DNA from: Parvularcula sp. LCG005
Lineage (GTDB): Bacteria; Pseudomonadota; Alphaproteobacteria; Caulobacterales; Parvularculaceae
NCBI RefSeq assembly: GCF_032930845.1
Contig: NZ_CP136758.1
Coordinates: forward strand, 744,001 to 808,000
Reading direction: 5' to 3'
Length of the DNA: 64,000 bases
In this document: positions 17,818-26,043 of the stretch, piece by piece
Position numbering within the stretch: the stretch's first letter is position 1
Layout: each line of letters starts with the position of its first letter
Program-made: the position numbers and the translations under genes
The notes under the pieces: model-generated
The model's database searches: none
Seen by the model: only the letters and a program-made list of their open reading frames with translations
Told to the model about the DNA's origin: nothing

Positions 17818-19842
17818 TCACCGATCTTCCGCTGCGTAATCCGAATAAAAGGCGTCGAGCGCTGGCTTGATCCGCCGCGCAAGCAGCCGTGCCCCTTCAT
17901 GGGTCAAATGGTTATTGTCGCGATAGACCATCTGGCCGTCCATACGCGCGCGGCAATAGGCTTCGCCCGGTGGACAGAAGATCGGTGCCATGTCGGCGAA
18001 GGTGACGAGCGGCCGGGTCGACAGGGATTTGAACAGCGCCTGTGCATGGGCCAGCCGATCCAGAGACTGCATTGCCGTATAATATGGGGTGCACGGCTTG
18101 GAATTGCCCCACCGGATGCGGGTCTCACAGCGCCAGAAATCATCGCCATGCTCCGGCACCTGACCCATGATCAGAACAGGGATACCTTGCGCCGTCAGGC
18201 TCTCGATCCAGCGGGTGAGGGAGGCGTCAAAAACAGCGCGCGCATTCTCGACGGTCTGGAACTCCTCGGCCGTCTGGCCCGGCCACGCCGCATAGCGACG
18301 GGTGTGCAGGAAGGCGCGTTCCCGATCCGTGAAGCGGGTTTCTGTATAGTTGGCCCACCGCGATGCAAGAACCACGGCATCAAAATCAGGCGCGATGGCT
18401 TCAATCTGCTCGCCATAGGTCTGGCAATAGCCCTCAACCCCGCGCGAGCCGACAATCGTGGCGCCCGGCAGCGGGGCACAGCTGGCGCCGACATTGACGA
18501 TTTCAGTGTCGTGATAGAGCGCAAAATCGGAGAGCAGCGTAAGGTAATGACCCGCATGGCTGTCGCCCACCAACAGAATACGGAAGGTCGGGTTTTCCGT
18601 TTGGCCCAGCGTTGTCGGATCAGGTTGCGGTTGAGCTTCGACGAAGACCTGACGGGCTTCGGGTGACAGGCGCCACGGCCATCCCTGATTGGCCCAGATG
18701 GACGCTGAGATGAAGATGAGGGGTGCCGCAAAGGCAACACAGACCAGGCCAAAGGCGGGCGCACTGAGCGGCTTTTTTACGCCGTCCGCACGCGGATGAC
18801 GGAACGGCGTCTCCACGAAGCGATACATCAGCTCGGCCAGCACTAGCATGAGAAGACCCAGACCCACCTGTTCGGCAGGGCCGATCAAATCTCCGCCGAA
18901 CGCATAGGGCCAGAAGACCACGACGGGCCAGTGAACGAGGTACAGGGAATAGCTGATCTGCCCGATACGAACCATGACGGGGTTATTGATGATCTTGCCC
19001 ACATAGCGGGCCTGACCAGCATAGATCGCCATGGCTGCACCGATGCAGGGCACGAGCGCGTTGGTCATTGGCCATTTCGTGAATTCATCAAAGGCGAACA
19101 GGGCATAGCCCATCAGCAGGAGGCCGACAGCCAGGATGATTTCCTTCAGCCAATTCGCAAGCGGGCGGGTATCGCAGACCCAGACCAGAAGCGCGCCGAT
19201 GCCAAATTCAAAGACGCGGAAGGGCAGCAGAAAGAAGAGCGCCGACCCCTTATCCGCGAAAACCTCGTTCAGGCCCAGGCTGACAAGGCTACCTGCCAGA
19301 ACAAGGCCAATGACGACTCGCTGGCGAAAATGCGTCAGCAGGAAAACGAAGATGGCGGGCCAGATGAAATAGAACTGCTCTTCAACGCCAAGAGACCAGG
19401 TGTGCAGAAGGGGCTTGAGCGCCGAGGCGGCATCGAAATAACCCTTCTCGGTCCAGAAGAAGATGTTCGAGACGGAAAACAGCGCGGACAAGGATGATCC
19501 GCCCACACGTTCAAGGTCCGTGGGCGCATAAAGCAGCACGCCGAGCAGGAGCGTGACGGCCACCGTCACCACCATGGCCGGGAACAGCCGCCGCGAGCGT
19601 TTGATATAGAAACTGCCGAAGCTGAAGCGCTCCTCGACAACGGCATCACGGATCAGTCGCGTGATCAGGAATCCACTGATGACGAAGAAAATATCGACAC
19701 CGATAAACCCGCCGCTGAAACTGGTCAGCCCAAGGTGAAAAAGCACAACCGCGCCGACAGCGAGAGCGCGCAGCCCGTCAATGTCGGGGCGATAGCCAAG
19801 GCGGCGAACGGGCTGGGTGGTCGACTGTACAGGCGATGTCAT
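17818..19842 (-). CDS. OafA/YrhL-type acyltransferase fused to SGNH hydrolase domain
   Basis: A 674-residue integral membrane protein. Residues about 10-370 form an acyltransferase-3 domain with the signature YRPDIDGLRALAVGAVVLFH and about ten membrane helices, including DIFFVISGFLI, SRRLFPAM and LHTWSLGVEEQFYFIWP. The C-terminal part is an exported SGNH domain with LLVGDSHAG (nucleophile Ser) and the DxxH-like DNNHLTHEGARLL. Such fusions O-acetylate or otherwise acylate cell-surface polysaccharide. I chose ATG at 19842; the longer frame to 19998 would run into merR and add residues unlike the family. The gene sits alone between tRNA-Pro and merR, breaking a common synteny, so it may be a lineage-specific insertion. 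Confidence 0.92.
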   Translation of the reverse strand: MTSPVQSTTQPVRRLGYRPDIDGLRALAVGAVVLFHLGLTSFSGGFIGVDIFFVISGFLITRLIRDAVVEERFSFGSFYIKRSRRLFPAMVVTVAVTLLLGVLLYAPTDLERVGGSSLSALFSVSNIFFWTEKGYFDAASALKPLLHTWSLGVEEQFYFIWPAIFVFLLTHFRQRVVIGLVLAGSLVSLGLNEVFADKGSALFFLLPFRVFEFGIGALLVWVCDTRPLANWLKEIILAVGLLLMGYALFAFDEFTKWPMTNALVPCIGAAMAIYAGQARYVGKIINNPVMVRIGQISYSLYLVHWPVVVFWPYAFGGDLIGPAEQVGLGLLMLVLAELMYRFVETPFRHPRADGVKKPLSAPAFGLVCVAFAAPLIFISASIWANQGWPWRLSPEARQVFVEAQPQPDPTTLGQTENPTFRILLVGDSHAGHYLTLLSDFALYHDTEIVNVGASCAPLPGATIVGSRGVEGYCQTYGEQIEAIAPDFDAVVLASRWANYTETRFTDRERAFLHTRRYAAWPGQTAEEFQTVENARAVFDASLTRWIESLTAQGIPVLIMGQVPEHGDDFWRCETRIRWGNSKPCTPYYTAMQSLDRLAHAQALFKSLSTRPLVTFADMAPIFCPPGEAYCRARMDGQMVYRDNNHLTHEGARLLARRIKPALDAFYSDYAAEDR

Positions 19843-19957
19843 CGAGTGGGGCGGCTCGCAATCAGGCTTCTGTCGGCGGTAGGCCGGTATCGAACTCGCT
19901 CTAGACCGGGAACACCCGGCCTGCCAACGCCAGTCCAATAAAATGAACCCTAACGCA

Positions 19958-20389
19958 TTATTCTGAACGAAGCCTGACCACTTCTGCGCGAACGTCATGA
20001 AGCTGGGTCAGAATGGAGCGTAACTGCTCGGTGGAGATCGTCACCTCGTCGGTGCTGGAACCGGGTGGCTGATTGACGGCGCTGACGGCGTCTTCGGGCG
20101 TCATGCCGCTCCTGACGTGGCGCCCGATATCAGAGACAAAGCCTGCCCCTTGGTCCTTGAAAATCTTCTGGACGCCTTTGGTCGTGTATCGCTCTCCGTG
20201 CAGGAGCGCTTTGACGCCGCAGATCAATTCCAGGTCCTGCACACGATAATAACGTCGCCCGCCAGCCCGCCGCATCGGACGGATCGCGCCAAAGGTTTCT
20301 TCCCAATGACGCAGCACATGTTGAGGCAGGTCGAGTTCTTCTGCGGCCTCAGAAATGGTCCGAAAGGCGTCTGAAGCTTTCTGGGCCAT
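19958..20389 (-). CDS. MerR-family transcriptional regulator
   Basis: A 143-residue DNA-binding protein. Residues about 10-80 form a MerR helix-turn-helix with wing: RTISEAAEELDLPQHVLRHW, then IRPMRRAGGRRYYRVQDLELI. The C-terminal half is a short coiled coil (TEQLRSILTQLHDVRAEVVRLRSE) with no metal-binding cysteines, so it is not a metal sensor of the classical type. Its ATG overlaps the ihfA stop by one base (TAATG), so translation is coupled to ihfA. This ihfA-merR pair is widely conserved in alphaproteobacteria; the target is not known to me. Confidence 0.9.
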   Translation of the reverse strand: MAQKASDAFRTISEAAEELDLPQHVLRHWEETFGAIRPMRRAGGRRYYRVQDLELICGVKALLHGERYTTKGVQKIFKDQGAGFVSDIGRHVRSGMTPEDAVSAVNQPPGSSTDEVTISTEQLRSILTQLHDVRAEVVRLRSE

Positions 20390-20706
20390 TAGCTGGCCGA
20401 TGCAGTATTCCCGCGCATGCTCTCGTTGATCCGTTCCTTGAGCACATGGGACGCACGAAAGGTCAACACGCGGCGGGGCGTAATGGCGACTTCTTCACCG
20501 GTCTTCGGATTACGGCCAATCCGCTCGTTCTTGGAGCGGACCTGAAAAGTGCCGAACGAACTCAGCTTGACCGTTTCACCCTGTTCGAGACGCTGGGCGA
20601 TCGTGTTCAGGACGCTTTCCACCAGCTGCCCTGATTCATGGCGGGACAGTCCCACAGCCTGATAGACAGCGTCGGTCAGGTCGGCTCGTGTTCTTGTCTT
20701 TGCCAT
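20389..20706 (-). CDS. ihfA: Integration host factor subunit alpha
   Basis: IHF-alpha of 105 residues, a DNA-bending subunit that pairs with IhfB. Family features are [28 protein letters not shown], the [27 protein letters not shown] beta-arm, with the DNA-intercalating proline region RNPKTGE, and [23 protein letters not shown] at 20706 ([10 protein letters not shown]) gives the normal family start; a frame to 20757 would add 17 residues not found in IHF. Second to last gene of plsX-fabH-ihfA-merR; 74 bases separate it from fabH. Confidence 0.96.
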   Translation of the reverse strand: MAKTRTRADLTDAVYQAVGLSRHESGQLVESVLNTIAQRLEQGETVKLSSFGTFQVRSKNERIGRNPKTGEEVAITPRRVLTFRASHVLKERINESMRGNTASAS

Positions 20707-20780
20707 GTGCGTCTCCATAAAGAGGTCAAGTTTGGCCTCTGGTATCATTAACGTCAACGTTTCTGCTGTGTTTCAGTGGC

Positions 20781-21764
20781 TTAGAAGCGGAAAAGTGCGG
20801 CGCCCCAGGTCAGGCCGCCCCCCATGCCCTCAATCATGATCAGGTCGCCCTTCTTGATCCGCCCATCATCGCGGGCGGTGTGGAAGGCGAGGGGAATGGA
20901 TGCGGCGGAGGTGTTGCCGTGCTGGCCGATCGTGGCGACCACCTTGTCGCCGTCAATGCCGAGCTTGCGAACGACGCCGCCGATGATCCGCTGATTGGCC
21001 TGGTGGGGCACGAACCAGTCGACCTCAGATAGCGCAATGTCGGCAATCTTGGCGGTTTCCACCATGGCCCCGGAGATGCGATCCACGGCCTCGCGGAAGA
21101 CCTTGTTGCCCTCCATCTTGACGTGCCCGGCCTTGCCGGTCGTTGAGACGCCACCATCGGTGTACAGAAGATCAACCATTGACCCGTCGCAGCGAAGATG
21201 GCTGGCCTTAATCGTCCGATCACCTGCTTCTTCCACGGTCTTGCGGGTCATGACGAAGGCACCAGCGCCGTCCCCGAACAGGACGCAGGTCCGCCGGTCT
21301 TCCCAGTCAAGGATGCGTGAGAACGTCTCGGCGCCGATAATCACGGCGGTCTTGTTCTGACCACTGATCAGAAACTTCTCCGCGATCGACAGAGCATAGA
21401 CAAAGCCCGTGCAGACGGCGTTGACGTCGAAGGCCGCGCCCTGCTTGACCCCCAGCTTGGCCTGCACGATGGCGGCGGTGGCCGGGAAGGTGAGGTCGGG
21501 GGTCGCGGTTGCGACGATGATCAGGTCAATATCGCCCGATTCAAGGCCGGCATCGGCAATCGCATTGCGGGCGGCTTCTGCCGCCAGATCTGACGTATAT
21601 TGACCTTCCGCAGCGACGTAGCGCTGTCGGATTCCGGTCCGTTCGGTAATCCATTCGTCACTCGTATCGACTGTCTTTGACAGCTCTTCATTGGTGACAG
21701 CGTGGGCGGGCAGGGCAATGCCGCTACCAACAATGGCAGCGGTGAAGGGCATCTGGGAACTCAT
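20781..21764 (-). CDS. fabH: Beta-ketoacyl-ACP synthase III (FabH)
   Basis: A 327-residue condensing enzyme that starts fatty acid synthesis by joining acetyl-CoA to malonyl-ACP. The catalytic triad is Cys118 (NAVCTGFVYAL), His254 (VPHQAN) and Asn284 (GNTSAAS). N-terminal GSGIALPAHAVTNEEL and TDEWITERTGIRQRY match the family, as does the C-terminal GMGGGLTWGAALFRF. The start codon overlaps the plsX stop (ATGA at 21761-21764), so the two are translationally coupled. Confidence 0.97.
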   Translation of the reverse strand: MSSQMPFTAAIVGSGIALPAHAVTNEELSKTVDTSDEWITERTGIRQRYVAAEGQYTSDLAAEAARNAIADAGLESGDIDLIIVATATPDLTFPATAAIVQAKLGVKQGAAFDVNAVCTGFVYALSIAEKFLISGQNKTAVIIGAETFSRILDWEDRRTCVLFGDGAGAFVMTRKTVEEAGDRTIKASHLRCDGSMVDLLYTDGGVSTTGKAGHVKMEGNKVFREAVDRISGAMVETAKIADIALSEVDWFVPHQANQRIIGGVVRKLGIDGDKVVATIGQHGNTSAASIPLAFHTARDDGRIKKGDLIMIEGMGGGLTWGAALFRF

Positions 21765-22852
21765 TCAGCAACAGCCGACAGAGCGGCCTCCTCACGGGCA
21801 ACACGCTCTGCGGTGCGGGTTTCGACTTCATCAACGGTCCGGGCGATTTCGTCCTGAAACGGATGTTTTGCCAGATTTTCGGCGACCCTGATCGCTGAAC
21901 ACATACCTTCAGCATCCGCACTGCCATGGCTCTTGATCACGATGCCGTTCAGGCCGAGCAGGGGCGCGCCGTTGAAATTCGACGCGTTCATCCGGGCCCG
22001 CAGTTTTTTCAGTGATCCCATCAGGAGAAGCGCGCCGAGCTTGGACAGAAGGTTTTCGGTCAGTGATTCCTTCAGCCACGTGCCCATCTGACGCGCAGTG
22101 CCTTCTGCGGTTTTCAGGGCAATATTGCCGGTAAAGCCGTCGGTCACGATGACATCGACGACACCCTTGCCGATATCGTCGCCTTCGACAAAGCCGCGGA
22201 AGTTCATGCCGGTCTCGGCTTCGCGCAGGGTGGTGGCGGCGAGCCGGATCAACTCGTGCCCCTTCTGCTCCTCAGCACCGACATTCAGCAGGCCAACTTT
22301 CGGCTTCGCCTCGCCGGTGAGGGCGCGGAAATAGGCCTCGCCCATGATCGCAAACTGCACCAGCTGCTTGGCATTGACCTCGACATTCGCGCCGACATCC
22401 AGGACGACGGACCGGCCGGTACGCGTGGGCCAGACCGCCGTGATCGCCGGGCGATCTACACCCTCGATCATGCGCAGCTGCAATTTCGACATGGCCATCA
22501 GCGCGCCGGTATTGCCAGCGGAAATCACCGCATCGGCCTCGCGGGCTTTCACGGCTGCGATTGCCGACCACATGCTGGAATTCCGGCCACGGCGCAGGGC
22601 GCCTGTCGGCTTGTCGTCCATGGTGATGATGTCGTCGGCATGAACGATCGAAACAGCGCCGAGCGCCTGACCCTTGGCCTCGACCAGAGGTTTCAGATCG
22701 TCCTCACGGCCATGCAGGATCACATGAGCATCCACCCCCGACCGCCGGGCCAGCGCCAGCCCATCAACCACAGCCGTGACGCCGCCATCGCCACTCATGG
22801 CATCGATGGCCAAACGAACCGCAGGTCGGTTGTCGCTGGAAGGGTCGGTCAT
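21761..22852 (-). CDS. plsX: Phosphate acyltransferase PlsX
   Basis: A 363-residue soluble enzyme that converts acyl-ACP into acyl phosphate for PlsY in phospholipid synthesis. Signatures are LAIDAMSGDGG at the N-terminus, IVHADDIITMDDKPTGALRR, ADAVISAGNTGALMA, DVGANVEVNAKQLVQFA, VGLLNVGAEEQKGHEL and IVTDGFTGNIALKTAEG. I chose ATG at 22852 (MTDPSSDNRP); the longer frame to 22891 adds a basic stretch without support. It heads the plsX-fabH-ihfA-merR block. The usual upstream rpmF and DUF177 genes are absent; instead a glycosyltransferase gene ends 135 bases upstream. Confidence 0.96.
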   Translation of the reverse strand: MTDPSSDNRPAVRLAIDAMSGDGGVTAVVDGLALARRSGVDAHVILHGREDDLKPLVEAKGQALGAVSIVHADDIITMDDKPTGALRRGRNSSMWSAIAAVKAREADAVISAGNTGALMAMSKLQLRMIEGVDRPAITAVWPTRTGRSVVLDVGANVEVNAKQLVQFAIMGEAYFRALTGEAKPKVGLLNVGAEEQKGHELIRLAATTLREAETGMNFRGFVEGDDIGKGVVDVIVTDGFTGNIALKTAEGTARQMGTWLKESLTENLLSKLGALLLMGSLKKLRARMNASNFNGAPLLGLNGIVIKSHGSADAEGMCSAIRVAENLAKHPFQDEIARTVDEVETRTAERVAREEAALSAVAE

Positions 22853-22987
22853 AATCAGGCTTCTTTCCGCATATCCGCGCGGGGGGCTCATAACGTGCTT
22901 GGGCAGCAGCGCCCATCCCTCACCTTAGGACGAAGGGGAGTTCGTGGCAAAATATTACCCGTTTTGCCATGAACAATTGGCCATGCA

Positions 22988-24175
22988 TTACGCAGGCAGG
23001 ATCGGGTCTTCGATCATCTTGGCTGAGCGCAGCCAGAAATCCTCGTCAAAGCCGGGAATTTCGAGGTTGGAGATGAACTGCTTGGCGGCTGCGTCCCATG
23101 AGAATTTCATGGCGTGGGCACGGCAGGCGGCGGGATCGCGTTCTTCCAGGGCTGTCATGCAGGCAACTTTGAGATCCTCATCAAGGCAGCCGGCACCCTT
23201 CGGCGCGTGCTCCATGATCTCAAGCGGACCGCGCACGGGATAGGCCGCCACCGGGACACCGCAGGCCAGGGCCTCGACATTGACGAGCCCGAACGTGTCG
23301 GTGCGGGAGGGGAAGACGAATACGTCCGAGGCGCTGTACCGCTTGGCCAGTTCGTCGCCATAGTGCTTCCCGTCGAAAACGACCTTGGGATATTTCTTCT
23401 TCAGCTCCGCTTCCTGCGGTCCGGCGCCCACAATGACCTTTGTCCCGGGCAGATCGAGGTCGAGGAAGTCTTCAAGTGTCTTCTCAACCGCAATCCGGCC
23501 GACATAGGTGAAGATCGGCTTGGGCAGGTGGTCATAGACGTCGGACTCGATGACCCGGAACTGCTCGGTGTCAACGCCCCGTTCCCACAGGCGAAGATTG
23601 TTGAAGCCGCGGCCGCGCAATTCTTCCATCAGGCCCGGCGTAGCCACCATCATGGCCTCGCCATGTTTGTGGAAATCGCGCAGCAGGGCGTAGCCCCACT
23701 CAATCGGGAATTTCCAGCGCTCATTGGTATATTCGGCAAACCGCGTGTGAAATGACGTGGTGTAAGGGTATTTCCGGCGACGGCAGAACCGGCGTGCAGC
23801 ACGGCCGATCGGCCCTTCGGTCGCGATATGGATCGCGTCCGGTTTGAACTCGTTGATCATCGCCGCGACTTTCCGATTGGGGAATAGCGACAGGCGGATC
23901 TCCGGATAGGACGGCATGGGGACGGACTTGAAGTCCTGCGGGGTGATGTACATCACCTCATTGCCGAATTTGGTCAGGATGCGTCCGAGGGTGTCGAGGG
24001 TGGTCACCACGCCGTTCAATTGCGGTTTCCAGGCGTCAGTCGCGATGACGATCTTCAATCCCGATTGCGCGTTGGGCATCGGGAACTTCTGGCGAGGCCC
24101 CGTCAGGCGCCGAACTTTGCCGCCAATGGCTTTGATACGTCCGGATCGCGGTGGGGAAGGGGGGGTGTCTGTCAT
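22988..24175 (-). CDS. GT4-family glycosyltransferase
   Basis: A 395-residue glycosyltransferase of the GT-B fold. The N-terminal domain begins LKIVIATDAWKPQLNGVVTTLDTLG, typical of GT4 mannosyl/glucosyl transferases that glycosylate lipids. FHTRFAEYTNERW, LWERGVDTEQF and FTYVGRIAVEKTLEDFL follow, and the nucleotide-binding part has VFPSRTDTFGLVNVEALACGVPVAAYPV, the E-x7-E motif region. The family includes alphaproteobacterial glycolipid synthases, which fits the neighbouring plsX, but the acceptor is unknown. Start ATG 24175 (MTDTPPSPP) is preferred over 24211. Confidence 0.9.
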   Translation of the reverse strand: MTDTPPSPPRSGRIKAIGGKVRRLTGPRQKFPMPNAQSGLKIVIATDAWKPQLNGVVTTLDTLGRILTKFGNEVMYITPQDFKSVPMPSYPEIRLSLFPNRKVAAMINEFKPDAIHIATEGPIGRAARRFCRRRKYPYTTSFHTRFAEYTNERWKFPIEWGYALLRDFHKHGEAMMVATPGLMEELRGRGFNNLRLWERGVDTEQFRVIESDVYDHLPKPIFTYVGRIAVEKTLEDFLDLDLPGTKVIVGAGPQEAELKKKYPKVVFDGKHYGDELAKRYSASDVFVFPSRTDTFGLVNVEALACGVPVAAYPVRGPLEIMEHAPKGAGCLDEDLKVACMTALEERDPAACRAHAMKFSWDAAAKQFISNLEIPGFDEDFWLRSAKMIEDPILPA

Positions 24176-24399
24176 GAAGCACCATCTAAGGGAGATCAGC
24201 CAGCGCGACAATCACTTCTGGGCGCCGCGGCCATGTCCGTTCATCATTAAAGCAGCCAGTAGCATGCAAAAAATGTTTGCGATATCATCATATTATTAGG
24301 TGATAGATGTTTCTGAGAACGTTTTCATGCAAATTTGACGCTAAAAAGGAGCGAGTTTTGGCGGAATTATGCTTTTTGTACTGCAGCGCACAAAAGTGG

Positions 24400-24429
24400 T
24401 TGCGCTCGAGACTAAGGGAGGCTTATTAT
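24400..24429 (+). promoter_or_regulatory. Predicted promoter of the mmgR-like sRNA
   Basis: A -35-like TTGCGC at 24400-24405 and a -10-like TATTAT at 24424-24429 are 18 bases apart and put transcription start near 24436, just where the first stem of the sRNA begins. The surrounding 24215-24435 stretch is AT-rich for this genome and contains no ORF I can support; it also holds the promoter of the divergent glycosyltransferase gene. Confidence 0.5.
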
Positions 24430-24436
24430 ATATTCA

Positions 24437-24513
24437 GCGACTGAGGTCGCTTTGCCCTTCTGGGCGTTTCCTCCCTAAGACTTGCCGCGGCCTTGCGCCG
24501 CGGCCTTTTTTTT
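24437..24513 (+). ncRNA. Small RNA of the mmgR/suhB (alpha-r8) type
   Basis: About 77 nt with three stem-loops. Stem 1 is GCGAC-TGAG-GTCGC (24437-24450) and stem 2 GCCC-TTCT-GGGC (24454-24465). Next comes single-stranded TTTCCTCCCT (24467-24476). Stem 3 is the strong intrinsic terminator GCCGCGGC-CTTGC-GCCGCGGC (24484-24504), followed by eight T (24506-24513). The exact decamer TTTCCTCCCT and the layout match the alphaproteobacterial sRNA family that includes mmgR of Sinorhizobium (Rfam suhB), which controls polyhydroxybutyrate accumulation. The CCUCCC sequence can pair with Shine-Dalgarno sites. A good promoter lies upstream. The gene is independent of both neighbours. Confidence 0.82.
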
Positions 24514-24563
24514 GCGCCACATTTGCAGCGGCGCATGGTGGTCTCAACAAAGGGAAATCGGCA

Positions 24564-25457
24564 CTATTCGGCCGCTGATTGCTCCAGCGGGCTGGCGGCG
24601 TCAATTACTTTGACAGCAGCGCTCTTGAGCCGATCGCGCAGCGTGTCAAACCGTGCGGGGCGCGGGCGCACCTGGGCTTCGTGCATGTAGAGGCTTCGGT
24701 TCAGTTCGATCTGGAGAACATGAACGCTTGCGGCAGGCTGACCATAGAGCGATGTGACGTGCCCACCGGCATAGGGGGCATTGCGAGAGACTGTCAGACC
24801 TTCATCGGCCAGCGCCTGCTGCCATGCATTGACCATGGTCGGGCCACAGGACATGCCATACCGATCCCCCAACACGACATTTGGCAGGTTCTGGCCGCCA
24901 CCGACCGATGCCGAGGGCATGGAGTGCCAGTCAATGACGAAGGCCACGCCGAACCGTGTGCGACATTCCTCGATCAGGGCCTGAAGCGCTTCGTGATAGG
25001 GCCGATAGCACCAGCGCAATCGCTGGTGGGCTTCGCTGGCGGGCAGGCGTTTGGCATAGATCGGACGACCTTCCGCCGCCAGTCGCGGGATGACGCCAAA
25101 GCCTGCCATGACGCGGTTTGACTTGATCTCCGCACCTTCGCTCGGGGAGGTCGTGAACATCTGCGGATCGATCTCGCGCTCATGGCGGTTCACATCAACG
25201 AAGACGCGCGGAAAGCGGGCGGTCAGAACCGGCACGCCGAGGCTGTTCACGTCACTGAGTAGTTCATCCACATAGGCATCTTCCGACCGGCGAAGATCGG
25301 GCAGGTGCAGAATCGAATCGTCGAGGAAACGCTCGGGATAATCGCGGCCGGCATGGGGGCAGGCGAAGATATACGGGCTGCGCCACGCGGCAGGTCGAAC
25401 GACCGTATGGCCCGGAAAGGCCGCTTTCACGATTTTTGCGACCACATGCCTCTCCAC
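24564..25457 (-). CDS. N-formylglutamate amidohydrolase family protein
   Basis: A 297-residue member of the N-formylglutamate amidohydrolase (FGase) family, which hydrolyses N-formyl-glutamate at the end of one histidine degradation route. Visible family signatures are PYIFACPHAGRDYP, LPDLRRSEDAYVDEL, FPRVFVDVNRHEREID, YHEALQALIEECRTRFGVAFVIDWHSMPS and GGHVTSLYGQPAASVHVLQIELNRSLYM. No other hut genes are nearby, so a hut role cannot be confirmed; many alphaproteobacterial copies sit outside hut operons. GTG at 25457 is the longest start; another GTG at 25445 is possible. Note its promoter region is shared with the divergent cpdR. Confidence 0.9.
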   Translation of the reverse strand: MERHVVAKIVKAAFPGHTVVRPAAWRSPYIFACPHAGRDYPERFLDDSILHLPDLRRSEDAYVDELLSDVNSLGVPVLTARFPRVFVDVNRHEREIDPQMFTTSPSEGAEIKSNRVMAGFGVIPRLAAEGRPIYAKRLPASEAHQRLRWCYRPYHEALQALIEECRTRFGVAFVIDWHSMPSASVGGGQNLPNVVLGDRYGMSCGPTMVNAWQQALADEGLTVSRNAPYAGGHVTSLYGQPAASVHVLQIELNRSLYMHEAQVRPRPARFDTLRDRLKSAAVKVIDAASPLEQSAAE

Positions 25458-25555
25458 GTCTCGATCGATATGCTGTCACAAATTCGCCGGCGGGGGCAGG
25501 CCGAAAACGCAGCGGCCAAATACATTTCCTGTCTACCACCCGATCCGTGAATGCA

Positions 25556-25570
25556 TTAAGCTGACTTTAA
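25556..25570 (+). promoter_or_regulatory. CtrA box upstream of cpdR
   Basis: Perfect TTAA-N7-TTAA: TTAA at 25556-25559 and TTAA at 25567-25570 with exactly seven bases between. This is the binding consensus of the master cell-cycle regulator CtrA. It lies 55 bases before the cpdR start codon, where a -35 region would be expected for a promoter starting near 25600. It also lies about 100 bases from the start of the divergent amidohydrolase gene. The perfect match plus the identity of the gene make a regulatory role likely. Confidence 0.75.
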
Positions 25571-25625
25571 GGTCGTTTGGGTTATGGCTAAAGCCTGTAT
25601 TTAGTTTCTATCGAGGCAGAGACAC

Positions 25626-25988
25626 ATGGCGGCAATTTTGCTGGCGGAAGACGATGACAGCATGCGTGGCTTCTTGAAGAAGGCACTGGAAAAAGCTGGT
25701 CATGTGGTGGTCGATTCGGCCCAGGGTGATGAAGCCCTGAACGAACTCCAGCTGCGTGAGTTCGACCTGTTGCTGACAGATATTGTCATGCCGGTCATGG
25801 ACGGGATCGAGCTGGCGCGACGGGCGACAGATATCGACCCGCATATGAAGATCATGTTCATCACCGGCTTTGCGGCCGTTGCCCTGAATCCGGCCAACCA
25901 GGCCCCGCGTGATGCGAAGGTGCTGTCCAAGCCTTTCCACCTGCGTGATCTGGTGGACGAAGTCGACCGGATGCTCGCCGCCGCGTGA
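25626..25988 (+). CDS. cpdR: CpdR-type single-domain response regulator
   Basis: A 120-residue receiver domain with no output domain. N-terminal ILLAEDDDSMRGFLKKALEKAGH is close to CpdR of Caulobacter; the phospho-acceptor is Asp52 (LLLTDIVMPVMDG), with ITGFAAVAL and KVLSKPFHLRDLVDEV (conserved Lys). In Caulobacter, unphosphorylated CpdR recruits the ClpXP protease to the cell pole to degrade CtrA and PdeA; it is dephosphorylated through CckA-ChpT. A perfect CtrA box lies upstream, so a CtrA-cpdR feedback loop is likely. The start ATG is preceded by GAGGCAGAG. An intrinsic terminator follows immediately. Confidence 0.93.
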   Translation: MAAILLAEDDDSMRGFLKKALEKAGHVVVDSAQGDEALNELQLREFDLLLTDIVMPVMDGIELARRATDIDPHMKIMFITGFAAVALNPANQAPRDAKVLSKPFHLRDLVDEVDRMLAAA

Positions 25989-26012
25989 GTTGAGGTCAGA
26001 TCACTGAATAGA

Positions 26013-26040
26013 AAGCCGACGGTCATCGTCGGCTTTTTTT
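26013..26040 (+). terminator. Rho-independent terminator of cpdR
   Basis: A 9-bp stem AAGCCGACG (26013-26021) pairs with CGTCGGCTT (26027-26035) around loop GTCAT, followed by a T run to 26040. It begins 24 bases after the cpdR stop and separates it from the convergent membrane-protein gene, whose stop is at 26044. Confidence 0.93.
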
Positions 26041-26043
26041 ATG

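Noticed and set aside
19861-19940. TTCGA-containing stretch that looked like a tRNA remnant next to merR
   Set aside because: The flanking bases cannot form a T-stem or acceptor stem, so it is not a tRNA; the hairpin pairing is reported separately.
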